Below are positions 25,718-34,662 of a stretch of 64,000 nucleotides of DNA, piece after piece. The notes under the pieces are model-generated. The model did not search any database. It was not told the origin of the DNA and saw nothing but the letters and a program-made list of their open reading frames with translations. The DNA comes from an uncultured Gammaproteobacteria bacterium (GTDB lineage Bacteria > Pseudomonadota > Gammaproteobacteria > Steroidobacterales > UBA11654), in assembly GCA_902595845.1 (NCBI GenBank), contig CACJRN010000004.1:1-64000 (forward strand), given 5' to 3'. Within the stretch, counting starts at the first letter, position 1. Each line of letters begins with the position of its first letter. Both the position numbers and the translations under genes were made by a program.

Positions 25718-26998
25718 TCAGATCATATTTTTGATGAGCTCATCACCAAACTCGCTGCACTTTACAGGTGTGATATTTCCCATTAACCTTGCAAAGTCAT
25801 AAGTGACCGTTTTCTTTTGTATGGTTGCATCCATTGACTGAACTATGAGATCAGCTGCTTCTGTCCAGCCCATATATCTCAGCATCATTTCACCTGACAG
25901 TATCACTGAACCAGGATTCACTTTATCCAGGTCTGTGTATTTTGGAGCAGTACCATGAGTTGCCTCAAATATTGCATGGCCAGTGGTATTATTCATGTTT
26001 CCACCTGGCGCTATACCAATTCCACCCACTTGCGCTGCGAGTGCATCTGACAAATAATCGCCATTAAGGTTCATTGTTGCGATGACATCAAATTCTGCTG
26101 GTCTCGTAAGAACTTGTTGAAGTGTTATGTCTGCAATCGCATCTTTAACCAAGATCGCTCCATTTTCGATGGCTTCATTTTGTTCTTGATTGGCAGCTTC
26201 TTCTCCTTTTTCTGATTTTGTTCTTTCCCATTGATCCCAGGTATATACATGATCGCCATATTCCCTTTCTGCAAGTTCATAACCCCAGTTTCTGAAGGCG
26301 CCTTCAGTGAATTTCATGATATTGCCTTTATGAACAAAGGTGACACTTTTTCTACCATTCTCTATTGCGTAATCAAAAGCTGATCTAAGGAGCCTCTCAG
26401 AACCCTCAAGAGAAACTGGCTTGATGCCTATGCCTGACGATTCAGGAAAACGAATTTTTGAAAATTCATCAGGAAATGATTCTTTAAAAAGTGATAGGAA
26501 TTTTTGATTGGGCTCTGTTCCTTGTTCAAATTCAATTCCAGCATAAATGTCTTCCGTGTTCTCTCTGAAAATCACCATATCGACATTCTCAGGATTTTTA
26601 ACCGGTGAAGGCACCCCTTGATACCATCGAACAGGCCTTAGGCAGACATATAAATCGAGTAATTGTCTCAGGGCTACATTCAAAGATCTCATTCCGCCTC
26701 CAATAGGAGTAGTAAGCGGGCCTTTTATTGAAACCAGATATTCTTTACACTTCTCAATGGTGTCATCTGGAAGCCAATTATTGAATTTATTGAATGCTTT
26801 TTCGCCTGCGTAAACCTCTAGCCAGTTTATCTTTCTTTCCCCTTGATATGCCTTTTCAACTGCTGCATCGAATACCCTGACTGATGCTTTCCAAATATCT
26901 GGACCGATTCCATCACCTTCAATAAATGGGATTATGGGGTCATTTGGGACTTGAAGTTTACCGTTATCCATCCCGATTTTTGAACCATTTTCTGACAT
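25718..26998 (-). CDS. icd: NADP-dependent isocitrate dehydrogenase
   Basis: The 426 residues compare with 416 in E. coli Icd. The TCA enzyme decarboxylates isocitrate to 2-oxoglutarate. Visible are the substrate loop [13 protein letters not shown], including the phosphorylatable Ser of the E. coli enzyme, the [13 protein letters not shown] motif, and the coenzyme segment [17 protein letters not shown], whose Lys-Tyr pair specifies NADP. The gene has its own AGG-containing ribosome site. The downstream azurin gene (51-base gap) may be separately expressed. Confidence 0.96.
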   Translation of the reverse strand: MSENGSKIGMDNGKLQVPNDPIIPFIEGDGIGPDIWKASVRVFDAAVEKAYQGERKINWLEVYAGEKAFNKFNNWLPDDTIEKCKEYLVSIKGPLTTPIGGGMRSLNVALRQLLDLYVCLRPVRWYQGVPSPVKNPENVDMVIFRENTEDIYAGIEFEQGTEPNQKFLSLFKESFPDEFSKIRFPESSGIGIKPVSLEGSERLLRSAFDYAIENGRKSVTFVHKGNIMKFTEGAFRNWGYELAEREYGDHVYTWDQWERTKSEKGEEAANQEQNEAIENGAILVKDAIADITLQQVLTRPAEFDVIATMNLNGDYLSDALAAQVGGIGIAPGGNMNNTTGHAIFEATHGTAPKYTDLDKVNPGSVILSGEMMLRYMGWTEAADLIVQSMDATIQKKTVTYDFARLMGNITPVKCSEFGDELIKNMI

Positions 26999-27081
26999 AT
27001 TTACCTCTAATAACCTAGCTCACTATGTGTTCGTGCCACATTATGTATACTTTGGTTTTTGAATACAAGAGCTTCAGAGAA

Positions 27082-27885
27082 TTAGTGTCTCTCAAGGAAG
27101 TCAAAAAGAATCTCACAAAAAGCAATTTTTTGCTCCTTTCCGGCTACAACATGAGCCACATCCTCCATCAAAACCCCCTCAGCATTGGGTATGCCTTCTT
27201 CAAGTGGCAATGTGGTTCTTGGACCAGTCACGAGATCTTTGCCAGCATGGATAATTAAAGTTGGTGCAGAAATCTCATTTAATCTGTCTTTGACATCATG
27301 ATTTATGCAGGCTTCTACTAGTCTTGCATGTGTTTCATAATTTCCATTGAGCTCCTTCCACCCAGCATTTGGACCCAATAATTTGTCTCTGTTTTCGTTG
27401 TAATATTCGGGCAGAAAAGAATAGATCGAAACTTTTTCCTGAAACGTCAGAAAACCTGAATCACGATGCACATCTCTGAATAATTTCAACTGATCATAAA
27501 GATAAGTATCGCAATATGCCCATGCGCCCATGTTGACCATGCTTCTAACCAGATCTGGACGATTGATCGCTATTTCCTGTGCAACGCAGCAACCCATGCC
27601 GACCAATCCAATGAGATGCACATTGCTCCATCCCAGATGATCCAAGAGACCAGTCAAATCCTCAGCATGCATTCTCATTGACGGTTCAATGCTGGGATCA
27701 TCAGTGGAATCAGCAATTCCTCTGTAGTCAAAAACTAGAACTTGATATTTATCGGTCAATCCTCTTGCCAAGAGACCTTCATTGCCATGACAAAATGTTC
27801 CCCATCCACCCATGCAAACCGCTGGATCTCCTTCACCATGTATTTCATAGTACATTTCGTGATTATTTATATTGATACTTGGCAT
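27082..27885 (-). CDS. Alpha/beta-hydrolase-fold protein without a nucleophile serine
   Basis: The 267 residues have the standard alpha/beta hydrolase order: an oxyanion strand around MGGWGTF, then VFDYRGIADS, the elbow region, a cap segment, LIIHAGKDLVTGP (acid Asp) and DVAHVVAG (His). At the nucleophile elbow, where GxSxG is expected, the sequence is IGLVGMGCCVAQE with no Ser, and neither Cys sits at the expected turn position. It may therefore be a non-hydrolytic family member or use another mechanism. The gene is divergent from the chlorophyll-catabolite-reductase-like gene. Its ribosome site is AGGAG just before the ATG. Confidence 0.8.
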   Translation of the reverse strand: MPSININNHEMYYEIHGEGDPAVCMGGWGTFCHGNEGLLARGLTDKYQVLVFDYRGIADSTDDPSIEPSMRMHAEDLTGLLDHLGWSNVHLIGLVGMGCCVAQEIAINRPDLVRSMVNMGAWAYCDTYLYDQLKLFRDVHRDSGFLTFQEKVSIYSFLPEYYNENRDKLLGPNAGWKELNGNYETHARLVEACINHDVKDRLNEISAPTLIIHAGKDLVTGPRTTLPLEEGIPNAEGVLMEDVAHVVAGKEQKIAFCEILFDFLERH

Positions 27886-28030
27886 ATTGGCTCCTGAATT
27901 TTATTCACTTAAAAATTATATAGACTGCCATCTGGCTGTTCTATTACTTTCTTTGCCAAATACTGTTAGTCTGACAATGAAAAAATGAAATAGGGGATCA
28001 CTCATTAATAATAAAGAGACAAAGACAATA

Positions 28031-28834
28031 ATGGAGTTTCTCAGCGAGAATCCCAATGTAGATGTCAGTGCTGCATGGGAACGTTGTTGGGGGATTCAAA
28101 CCAAGATAATCGAAAGGGTAAAGGCTCGATATGATGTAAAAAGACACCCGTCATGTGATGGAAGAGAGTATTTTGTTTCAGATGAACATGAAGTTCATGG
28201 GAAAATGGAGGGCTCATTTAACTCATATACAGGTGATGAAGTCGATTGGTTGGTGCACTCTTGGATCGGAAATAGACAAAAAAGCATTTTGGATATCAAT
28301 GCCACAGTTTTTTTAGGCCAAATGAATCAAGTTCCTCACTTAACAATTATTTTTGGAACAATACCCAGATTATATTTTTATGCGGAATATACTCCCAGAA
28401 TGGATTTGAGAACCAATCCAGATTATGTATCTAAGTACTATGAGCCAGTGAATCAAGATTTTTTGGAATTTCGGGCCAATCAGGATTGGACCCGTTTTGT
28501 TAGTCATGGAACTTATTTAAGATCACTTATGTCTCCAATCTGTGTCAGCTCCCATGCAGAACTCAATGATGCAAATATTGATTATTGTGAAGATTATCTG
28601 GAGAAATTTATTCAGCGTTGGTTTGATTGGCTAGATGAAGCGGAAGAATTGCCAATAGAGAGAAGAGATGAGCAACAAAAATATGATTATGCAGTGAGAG
28701 AATTGGGTTATCGAAATGATCCAATGAATATACTCCCTATCCAAGTTTTTGGAGAAGAGGAAGCCAATCGAATGCTAGAGATGCGAATTGGCACCGAGCA
28801 AATTGCTCAAACAAAAGATAGATGGAATCAATGA
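28031..28834 (+). CDS. Red chlorophyll catabolite reductase-like protein (bilin reductase superfamily)
   Basis: The 267-residue cytoplasmic protein has no signal peptide. From memory of plant RCC reductase, several segments align in order: DWLVHSWIG, then PRMDLRTNPDYVSKYYEP (plant PRKDLVLYPDY), YLRSLMSPICVS (plant YIRSVFSP), and near the end VFGEEEANRMLE (plant LFGPEVANRVLE). RCC reductase and the related ferredoxin-dependent bilin reductases reduce open-chain tetrapyrroles without a bound cofactor, using ferredoxin electrons. A [2Fe-2S] ferredoxin gene lies 2.1 kb downstream on the same strand. The stop overlaps the response regulator start (ATGA). The call is a similarity judgement only, and the substrate is unknown. 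Confidence 0.6.
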   Translation: MEFLSENPNVDVSAAWERCWGIQTKIIERVKARYDVKRHPSCDGREYFVSDEHEVHGKMEGSFNSYTGDEVDWLVHSWIGNRQKSILDINATVFLGQMNQVPHLTIIFGTIPRLYFYAEYTPRMDLRTNPDYVSKYYEPVNQDFLEFRANQDWTRFVSHGTYLRSLMSPICVSSHAELNDANIDYCEDYLEKFIQRWFDWLDEAEELPIERRDEQQKYDYAVRELGYRNDPMNILPIQVFGEEEANRMLEMRIGTEQIAQTKDRWNQ

Positions 28835-29514
28835 CTCATATGACTAAAGCATTATTGATTGATGATGATCAAAAGCTTGGCGATTTATTAAAGAATTATC
28901 TGAAATCTTTTGACATCGACTTATCCGTTGTCAACGACCCAAGAAAAGCAATTGAAACCATAAACAGAAAAGATCCAGACCTCTTGATACTTGATGTGAT
29001 GATGCCACATATTAATGGGTTTGAGCTCTGTAAAATGATCAGAAAAGAATCTGATAAGCCAATCATTATTTTGAGCGCGAGGGGAGAGGCTGATGATAAG
29101 ATCAAAGGCATTGATTTAGGTGCTGATGATTATTTATCCAAACCGTTTGAGGCAAGAGAATTGGTCGCAAGAGTTCACAGTCTTCTTAGAAGAACACAAA
29201 AGGGCTCAACATTTGGATCAGACCAAATTTTTCAAATTGACCAACAGAGACTTGAAGTTTCACTCAATGGGAATGTTTTAGACTTGACCACCAAAGAGTT
29301 TGAGCTCATGGATCTATTCATAAAGAACCCAGGAATGATTTTTTCCAGAGATGAAATCATCAAGGAAATCAAAGGCATTGATGCTCATTTATTCTCAAGA
29401 TCGATTGATATTCTCATTTCAAGATTGAGACATAAGATTGAAGACGATCCAAAAGAGCCAAAATTAATAAAGACCATATGGGGAAAGGGCTATATGTTTG
29501 TCGATACTAGGTAG
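28831..29514 (+). CDS. OmpR/PhoB-family response regulator
   Basis: The 227-residue protein has a receiver domain (acidic pocket DDD near the N-terminus, phospho-acceptor Asp in LILDVMMP, Lys in LSKPF) and a C-terminal winged-helix DNA-binding domain (LTTKEFELMDLF, SRSIDILISRLRHKI, TIWGKGYMF). It pairs with the histidine kinase 7 bases downstream. The start at 28831 (ATGA overlap with the upstream gene, GGA 7 bases before) is preferred over in-frame ATGs at 28822 and 28840. Overall layout resembles CpxR-type regulators. Target genes are unknown, but translational coupling to the RCCR-like gene suggests shared expression. Confidence 0.93.
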   Translation: MTHMTKALLIDDDQKLGDLLKNYLKSFDIDLSVVNDPRKAIETINRKDPDLLILDVMMPHINGFELCKMIRKESDKPIIILSARGEADDKIKGIDLGADDYLSKPFEARELVARVHSLLRRTQKGSTFGSDQIFQIDQQRLEVSLNGNVLDLTTKEFELMDLFIKNPGMIFSRDEIIKEIKGIDAHLFSRSIDILISRLRHKIEDDPKEPKLIKTIWGKGYMFVDTR

Positions 29515-29521
29515 ATGAGGC

Positions 29522-30871
29522 ATGCTTCAGCGGATTAACTCACTTTCGATCAAACTATTTGGAGTGTTCTTAATCACTGGCATCGCATATTTTTATCTTC
29601 TTGATTTTGGCGTCAGGTCTTTGATTTTGAATGAAGAGGTAAGAGATACGCTGGATTACTATCAAACCAGCTATTTAGGAAATTTAATGGAGGATCTTGG
29701 TTATCCACCAAATGCTCAAACCGCCGCTAAAATTACACAAGATATGCCTTTTGATATTTTGATTACAGGGGGTGGTTTTGAGTGGAGTTCAACCGATAAG
29801 TTTCCAAATACAGATGAAATTGATTTTCAGCCAAGCAGATGGGATAGCATCAAAATAAATAATGGAAATGATCAAGCTCCAAAAATAGTTGAAGATTCAA
29901 AATTTGCCAGATACCAATACAGAACCTACTTTCAAATTCCTTATGGCGAATACATCATCACTATGGTCAATCCAAAGGTTTCGATTGAAGCTGGACCGAC
30001 ATATCTATTCGAGGCAATTGCTTTGATCAGTCTTTCGATTCTTCTGTTAACCTTCCTTCTTGTAAAGAGAATGATCAATCCCATTCAAAATATTCAACAA
30101 GCTGCGACCAAGATTGGACAGGGAGATTTGAAACATAGAATAAATGTGAGCAGAGAGGATGAACTGGGTGTTTTAGCCAAGGAGATCAACTTTCTTGCTG
30201 ACAATGTTGTCGAAATGCTGGAAGCGAAACAACGATTAAATATGGGTGTCAGCCATGAACTGAGGTCTCCGCTGACAAGAGCCAAGCTTCAAGTTGAGAT
30301 GCTCAGCGATCCAATCAAGCGAGAAAATCTATTGGATGAAATACAGGCCATGGAAAGCATCATATCCACGCTACTAGAAAGTGAAGCGATCAATTATGGG
30401 CACAAGAAATTAGATATGGGGATTGTTGATATTCATAAAACAATAAAGGACTTAATCTCCACTTCTCAGTTTCTTGAGGGCATAAAAATTCGGTTTGACT
30501 TTGGTGAAGAGATCACAATTGATGCTGATCCAATATTATTTCAAGTGATGTTAAAGAATATATTAGAGAATGCCTCAAGATATACGTCAGACAAGAAAAA
30601 GCAGATCGATGTTGAGACCCATCAAGAAGATCATTCCATTGAGATAACAATAAGAGACTATGGTCCCGGATTAAATATGAAGGATATTGAGAAGGTTTTT
30701 GAGCCTTTTTACAGAGCAGAGGAGTCAAGAAGCAGGAATAGCGGCGGTTATGGTTTGGGCTTATATCTCACAAAGCAAATAGTTGATGCACATGGCGGTC
30801 AAATCTCAATTCGAAATCATGAAAACAATGGCGCTGAGGTTCGCGTTATTTTACCCACTAAACAGAGTTGA
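29522..30871 (+). CDS. Membrane sensor histidine kinase
   Basis: The 449 residues comprise a membrane helix at about 10-30, a periplasmic sensor loop of about 130 residues, a second helix at about 161-182, HAMP (about 183-236), HisKA with the phospho-accepting His in SHELRSPLTRAK, and HATPase_c with N box NILENASRY, G1 box DYGPGLNM and G2 box GYGLGLYL. It forms a two-component system with the preceding regulator and looks CpxA-like in size and layout. GAGG lies 5 bases before the ATG. The periplasmic loop has no recognised motif. Confidence 0.93.
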   Translation: MLQRINSLSIKLFGVFLITGIAYFYLLDFGVRSLILNEEVRDTLDYYQTSYLGNLMEDLGYPPNAQTAAKITQDMPFDILITGGGFEWSSTDKFPNTDEIDFQPSRWDSIKINNGNDQAPKIVEDSKFARYQYRTYFQIPYGEYIITMVNPKVSIEAGPTYLFEAIALISLSILLLTFLLVKRMINPIQNIQQAATKIGQGDLKHRINVSREDELGVLAKEINFLADNVVEMLEAKQRLNMGVSHELRSPLTRAKLQVEMLSDPIKRENLLDEIQAMESIISTLLESEAINYGHKKLDMGIVDIHKTIKDLISTSQFLEGIKIRFDFGEEITIDADPILFQVMLKNILENASRYTSDKKKQIDVETHQEDHSIEITIRDYGPGLNMKDIEKVFEPFYRAEESRSRNSGGYGLGLYLTKQIVDAHGGQISIRNHENNGAEVRVILPTKQS

Positions 30872-30945
30872 TTTTTTTTACTTTCTCCTTATAGAAAAAT
30901 GAATAAATCTATGCTCTAATCGGCGTAGATTTTTTAGGAGAAGTC

Positions 30946-31263
30946 ATGCCAAAAATACATGTTATTGACAGCGAAGGTGAAGAGCATACAGTTGAGGGAC
31001 AGGTTGGTCTCTCTCTAATGGAAAGCCTGAGAGATTTAGACAATGGAGTGCTCGCATTGTGCGGAGGCATGTGCTCTTGTGCGACATGTCATTGTTATAT
31101 TGAAGAATCATGGTCAACCAAACTAGGAGAGCGTAGCGATGATGAGCAAGAACTGTTGGAGGACCTCGACTCTTTTAAGGAAGAGCAATCGCGATTGTCC
31201 TGCCAGGTCGAATTTTCAAATGAAATGGATGGGATAAGGGTTGAAATTGCACCAGATGAATAA
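30946..31263 (+). CDS. [2Fe-2S] ferredoxin, adrenodoxin/putidaredoxin type
   Basis: The 105 residues carry the cluster ligands in CGGMCSCATC (CX5CX2C, with one extra Cys) and a distal Cys in LSCQVEF. These proteins shuttle single electrons to P450s, dioxygenases, bilin-reductase-like enzymes or Fe-S assembly. The ribosome site is AGGAGA. It is followed 9 bases later by a GST gene, so the two form an operon. The physiological partner is unknown. The RCCR-like protein upstream is one possibility. Confidence 0.93.
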   Translation: MPKIHVIDSEGEEHTVEGQVGLSLMESLRDLDNGVLALCGGMCSCATCHCYIEESWSTKLGERSDDEQELLEDLDSFKEEQSRLSCQVEFSNEMDGIRVEIAPDE

Positions 31264-31272
31264 GGAAATTAA

Positions 31273-31890
31273 ATGATTACAGTTTTTCATGCGGCCGGAA
31301 GTCGATCGGTCAGAATTATTTGGCTTCTTGAAGAGTTAGGGCTGGATTACGAGCTAGAAGTTATAAAAAGGGGTGAAATCAACGAGGCTTTCTTAGAAGC
31401 AAGTCCATTTACAAAATTGCCAACGATCAAAGATGACGACATTGTGATGTCAGAATCTGTTGCAATCGTCCAGTACATATTACAAAAATATGGAGAAGGA
31501 AGATTGGAGCCTGATCATGACTCTAAGGAATATGCTGAATATCTCCAATGGCTTAATTTTGGCGAGTCTGTATTGATTGATCCGATCGTATCTATTCTGA
31601 TTAATAAGGTATTCAGGCCAGAGGAGCATCGGCATGAATATTCCATTCAAAGTGCTGAAAAGTCTTTTGACAAGATTATCAAAACATTGAATTCAATCAT
31701 GGAAGGCAGGACTTATATCATGGGAGATGATTTTACAGCTGCTGATATCATCAATGGGTATACTTTGAGACTGGCAAATAATTTACAATTATTATCAGGT
31801 GAGCCTGGAACGGAAAATGTGGTTAATTATTTTAAAACCATGGAGAGCCGGGACGCTTACCAAAAAGCAATATCCGATACTAAATCTTAG
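31273..31890 (+). CDS. Glutathione S-transferase family protein
   Basis: The 205 residues have an N-terminal thioredoxin-like domain (ITVFHAAGSRSVRIIWLLEELG, with Ser residues at the glutathione-activating turn and the cis-Pro in KLPTI followed by SESVAIVQYI) and a C-terminal all-helical domain (TAADIINGYTLRL). It probably conjugates or reduces electrophiles with glutathione, and the substrate is not predictable. It is cotranscribed with the ferredoxin gene and overlaps the convergent amidase gene by 11 bases. Confidence 0.9.
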   Translation: MITVFHAAGSRSVRIIWLLEELGLDYELEVIKRGEINEAFLEASPFTKLPTIKDDDIVMSESVAIVQYILQKYGEGRLEPDHDSKEYAEYLQWLNFGESVLIDPIVSILINKVFRPEEHRHEYSIQSAEKSFDKIIKTLNSIMEGRTYIMGDDFTAADIINGYTLRLANNLQLLSGEPGTENVVNYFKTMESRDAYQKAISDTKS

Positions 31891-33370
31891 GCCATTGATT
31901 AGACCAAGGCTTAGCTAGTTCAAGCTCCAATGCGAGCCCCAATAATTCCTCTTCATTCCCGAAGTTTGCATGAATGTGAGTTCCAATCGGCAAACCTGAT
32001 GATGACCAGTGTAAGGGCAATGAAATTGCTGGGTCTCCAGTAACATTGGCAAGGGGCGTGAATGTGATGAAGTTCAGAGATCTTTCAAGCAAGGTATCAA
32101 AATCTATATCAGGCGCCATTGACCCGATTCTTGGTGCGACTGTTTGTGTAACAGGAGAGAGAATGAAATCAAAAGAATTGAAGAGTTCACGAGTTTTCAC
32201 GGTGTCTTCTTGAAGACTCAAGACCGCACGTTCAACATGACCCTCGGGTTGGTTATCAAACCAATTCCCCAAATCCAGTGTCCAGGGTTCAAGCAGAGAA
32301 TCTATGGGTGTTTTTTTGGATACAAAATTTTGTTGCGCCAAATCAATGATTCCTTTTGCCCCATAAGCCCACATTGTTAAAAATGAATTTGTGAATTGAT
32401 CACCATTGATAAACGGCTTTATCTCTTCCACTTGGTGGCCAAGGTTTTGACAGATTAAAGCCGAATTCTCGATTGCATTTTTGACCTCAGGCGCAGCTTC
32501 TTGTCCAAGCATATTAGTCGTGATCATTCCGATTCTGAATCGTTTTTCTTTTGGATAGATATTCGCAGGCACTGGCCTCAGTTTAGGATTATTCAGAGAT
32601 TGCATATGGTGAAGCGCAGTGATTGAATCCCTGACACTTCTTGTATGAACAAATCTCACGCTCAGATCAACCGGACGATTTGGTTGAGCATCATCAATCG
32701 TTCTATGGATGGTGGGCTTCAACCCCACGATTCCGCAACAGGAAGCTGGTACACGAATTGATCCCCCTCCATCAGATGCTGAGGCAATAGAGACCATTCC
32801 AGATGCGACTGCAGCAGCAGCACCGCCACTGGAACCGCCTGGAGAGTGATCCGTATTCCATGGATTTCTTGCAGGGCCTAGAAGCAGAGATTCAGTTACT
32901 CCCAGAAGTCCAAATTCCGGTGTATTGGTTTTGCCAAGTGAAATCAGTCCCATATCAAATGCAGCCTGAACATTGGAGGAATTTTTATTGGCAATGCGAT
33001 TTGCAAACATGCGAGAACCGCCTGTAGCTCTTACGCCTTTATGATTAAGGAGATCCTTGATGAGGTAGGGAACGCCAGGAAAAGGCCCTTTCCCATCATG
33101 ATTTTTTGCAGCCAATAATGCTTCATCGAAAGATTTGGTGACAACTGCATTCAAATATCCGTCCACAGCTTCAATTCTATTGATGGCTGACATCACCATT
33201 TCTTCAATAGAGACTTCTCCTTTTCTGATGAGTTCAGCCTGTGCGGTTGCATCCATCATGAAGAAAGGATCATTTTCTGCAAGTATCTTTTGAATGGAAA
33301 CAAGATTAGATAGCCCAAGGGCCAATCCTGATTTGAGCAGCATTCTTTTCGACTTATTTGGCATGGTCAT
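31880..33370 (-). CDS. Amidase signature family hydrolase with N-terminal export-like signal
   Basis: The 496-residue protein has the amidase Ser-cisSer-Lys triad: Lys in [11 protein letters not shown], the Gly/Ser-rich [17 protein letters not shown], and the nucleophile Ser region [11 protein letters not shown]. It cleaves C-N bonds of an unknown amide. The first 35 residues ([19 protein letters not shown]) look like a Tat-type signal, but with KR in place of RR, so export is uncertain. The gene starts 2 bases after arsC, in a minus-strand operon SDR-arsC-amidase, and overlaps the GST gene at its 3' end. Confidence 0.9.
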   Translation of the reverse strand: MTMPNKSKRMLLKSGLALGLSNLVSIQKILAENDPFFMMDATAQAELIRKGEVSIEEMVMSAINRIEAVDGYLNAVVTKSFDEALLAAKNHDGKGPFPGVPYLIKDLLNHKGVRATGGSRMFANRIANKNSSNVQAAFDMGLISLGKTNTPEFGLLGVTESLLLGPARNPWNTDHSPGGSSGGAAAAVASGMVSIASASDGGGSIRVPASCCGIVGLKPTIHRTIDDAQPNRPVDLSVRFVHTRSVRDSITALHHMQSLNNPKLRPVPANIYPKEKRFRIGMITTNMLGQEAAPEVKNAIENSALICQNLGHQVEEIKPFINGDQFTNSFLTMWAYGAKGIIDLAQQNFVSKKTPIDSLLEPWTLDLGNWFDNQPEGHVERAVLSLQEDTVKTRELFNSFDFILSPVTQTVAPRIGSMAPDIDFDTLLERSLNFITFTPLANVTGDPAISLPLHWSSSGLPIGTHIHANFGNEEELLGLALELELAKPWSNQWPKI

Positions 33371-33372
33371 TT

Positions 33373-33720
33373 TCAGATCAGCTCGTGCACATTTTCAGGT
33401 GGTCTGCCTATGATTGCTGATGATTCATTAAAGACGATTGGGCGCTCAATCAGAATTGGGTGCTCAATCATCATTGAAATCAAATCATCTTCAGAAATGC
33501 TCGATAAATCAATCTTCAACTCTTTGATGATTGACTCACTTTTTCTCAACAGATCAGAGGCTTTGATGCCTAATTTCTTAAGCAATGAGCTTAGTTCAGA
33601 TGCGCTAGGCGGATCCTGAAGATAGAGAATTATTTCTGCTTCAATATTCTGACTTTCAATTATTTCCAATGTCTTCCTTGACTTGCTGCATCTTGGATTG
33701 TGAAAAATTGATAAAGCCAT
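33373..33720 (-). CDS. arsC: ArsC-family arsenate reductase (glutaredoxin-dependent)
   Basis: The 115-residue thioredoxin-fold protein matches ArsC (catalytic Cys in NPRCSKSRKTL, Arg in the later IERPIV segment). It would reduce arsenate to arsenite with glutathione and glutaredoxin. No ars transporter or ArsR is nearby, so a housekeeping or YffB-like role remains possible. A TTG at 33723 precedes the chosen ATG at 33720, and the latter gives the conserved N-terminus MALSIFHNPRCSKS. It is the middle gene of a three-gene operon. Confidence 0.88.
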   Translation of the reverse strand: MALSIFHNPRCSKSRKTLEIIESQNIEAEIILYLQDPPSASELSSLLKKLGIKASDLLRKSESIIKELKIDLSSISEDDLISMMIEHPILIERPIVFNESSAIIGRPPENVHELI

Positions 33721-33726
33721 CAAATG

Positions 33727-34488
33727 TTACATCCTTTGTGCGCCATCAAGATCAACACATCTGCCTGAATAGTAATCATTCATAAAGATAAACTCAGCTG
33801 CTTGAGCAACTTCATCAGGCTCTCCAATTCTGCCTACAGGAACCATTTTTGATAGCTTTTCTTTAACATTGTCTGGCATGCCTGCAACCATCTCTGTATT
33901 GATAAATCCTGGAGCGATTGAGTTTACTCTAATGCCGTACTTTGAGAGCTCCTTTGCCCATACAACTGCCATAGATTGAACACCTGCCTTCGTTGCTGAG
34001 TAATTTGTTTGACCAAAATTTCCGTGCCTAGCAACACTCGAAATATTAATGATCACACCGCCTTGCCCGCCTTCAATCATGTGTTGAGCAGCCTCTCTGC
34101 CACACAAAAATACACCCGTTAGATTGATATCTATTACTGCTTGCCATTCCTCTAGAGACATTCTTTTAACAAACTCTCCATCCTTGAATTTTACCAATAG
34201 ACCGTCTCGAGTTATGCCTGCATTATTGATTGATCCGACCAAGGGACCCATTTGATTAATGACTTCTGCATAGGCATTGGCAACATCATCTTCTTTTGTC
34301 ATATCGCCTGAAACGCATATAACTTCCGCTCCGGCTTTCTCACATGCTGATGCAGTATCTGCAATGCTGTCCTTATCTAGATCGATCAGCCCCAATTTGC
34401 AGTTATGCGTAGCCAGTCTTTTTGCCATTGCAGCCCCAAGTCCACGAGCTGCCCCAGTGATAATAATTGTCTTATCTTTTATATCCAT
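33727..34488 (-). CDS. Short-chain dehydrogenase/reductase, FabG/PhaB-like
   Basis: This is a 253-residue classical SDR, with nucleotide motif [20 protein letters not shown], catalytic Ser in INISSV and YSATK (Tyr, Lys), and the APGFINTEM segment. A 3-oxoacyl-ACP or acetoacetyl-CoA reductase is the nearest type. It is the first gene of the minus-strand operon with arsC and the amidase. It is divergent from the thiolase and 3-hydroxyacyl-CoA dehydrogenase genes, so a role in beta-oxidation or PHA-like metabolism is plausible. Confidence 0.9.
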   Translation of the reverse strand: MDIKDKTIIITGAARGLGAAMAKRLATHNCKLGLIDLDKDSIADTASACEKAGAEVICVSGDMTKEDDVANAYAEVINQMGPLVGSINNAGITRDGLLVKFKDGEFVKRMSLEEWQAVIDINLTGVFLCGREAAQHMIEGGQGGVIINISSVARHGNFGQTNYSATKAGVQSMAVVWAKELSKYGIRVNSIAPGFINTEMVAGMPDNVKEKLSKMVPVGRIGEPDEVAQAAEFIFMNDYYSGRCVDLDGAQRM

Positions 34489-34559
34489 AACTTCCTCATA
34501 TATGTATTTTAAAAAAATCTAGACTGTGAATTGTAACTGAAAATCTAAGCAATTGAATC

Positions 34560-34571
34560 ATGAATATTCAT
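34560..34571. promoter_or_regulatory. 12-bp perfect palindrome, candidate operator
   Basis: ATGAATATTCAT is a perfect palindrome located 8 bases upstream of the -35 element of the beta-oxidation promoter, in the divergent SDR/thiolase region. Flanking TTGAAT and ATTCAA partly extend it. It fits a dimeric regulator site, but the motif is not one I can assign. Confidence 0.35.
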
Positions 34572-34579
34572 TCAAGAAA

Positions 34580-34608
34580 TTGAGTAAATTTAGAGATTTC
34601 TGTAAACT
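34580..34608 (+). promoter_or_regulatory. Candidate sigma70 promoter of the thiolase operon
   Basis: TTGAGT (34580-34585) and TAAACT (34603-34608) are spaced by 17 bases. The implied leader before the thiolase ATG is about 48 bases and includes a strong AAGGTGAG ribosome site. Confidence 0.5.
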
Positions 34609-34662
34609 ATGAGGTAATATTTTTTCTTAAAAATTACCATCAATTAAATTATAAGGTGAGCA

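Noticed and set aside
27025..27258. A 77-residue plus-strand frame between icd and the alpha/beta-fold gene
   Set aside because: Most of it is antisense to the alpha/beta-fold gene, with no domain or ribosome site.
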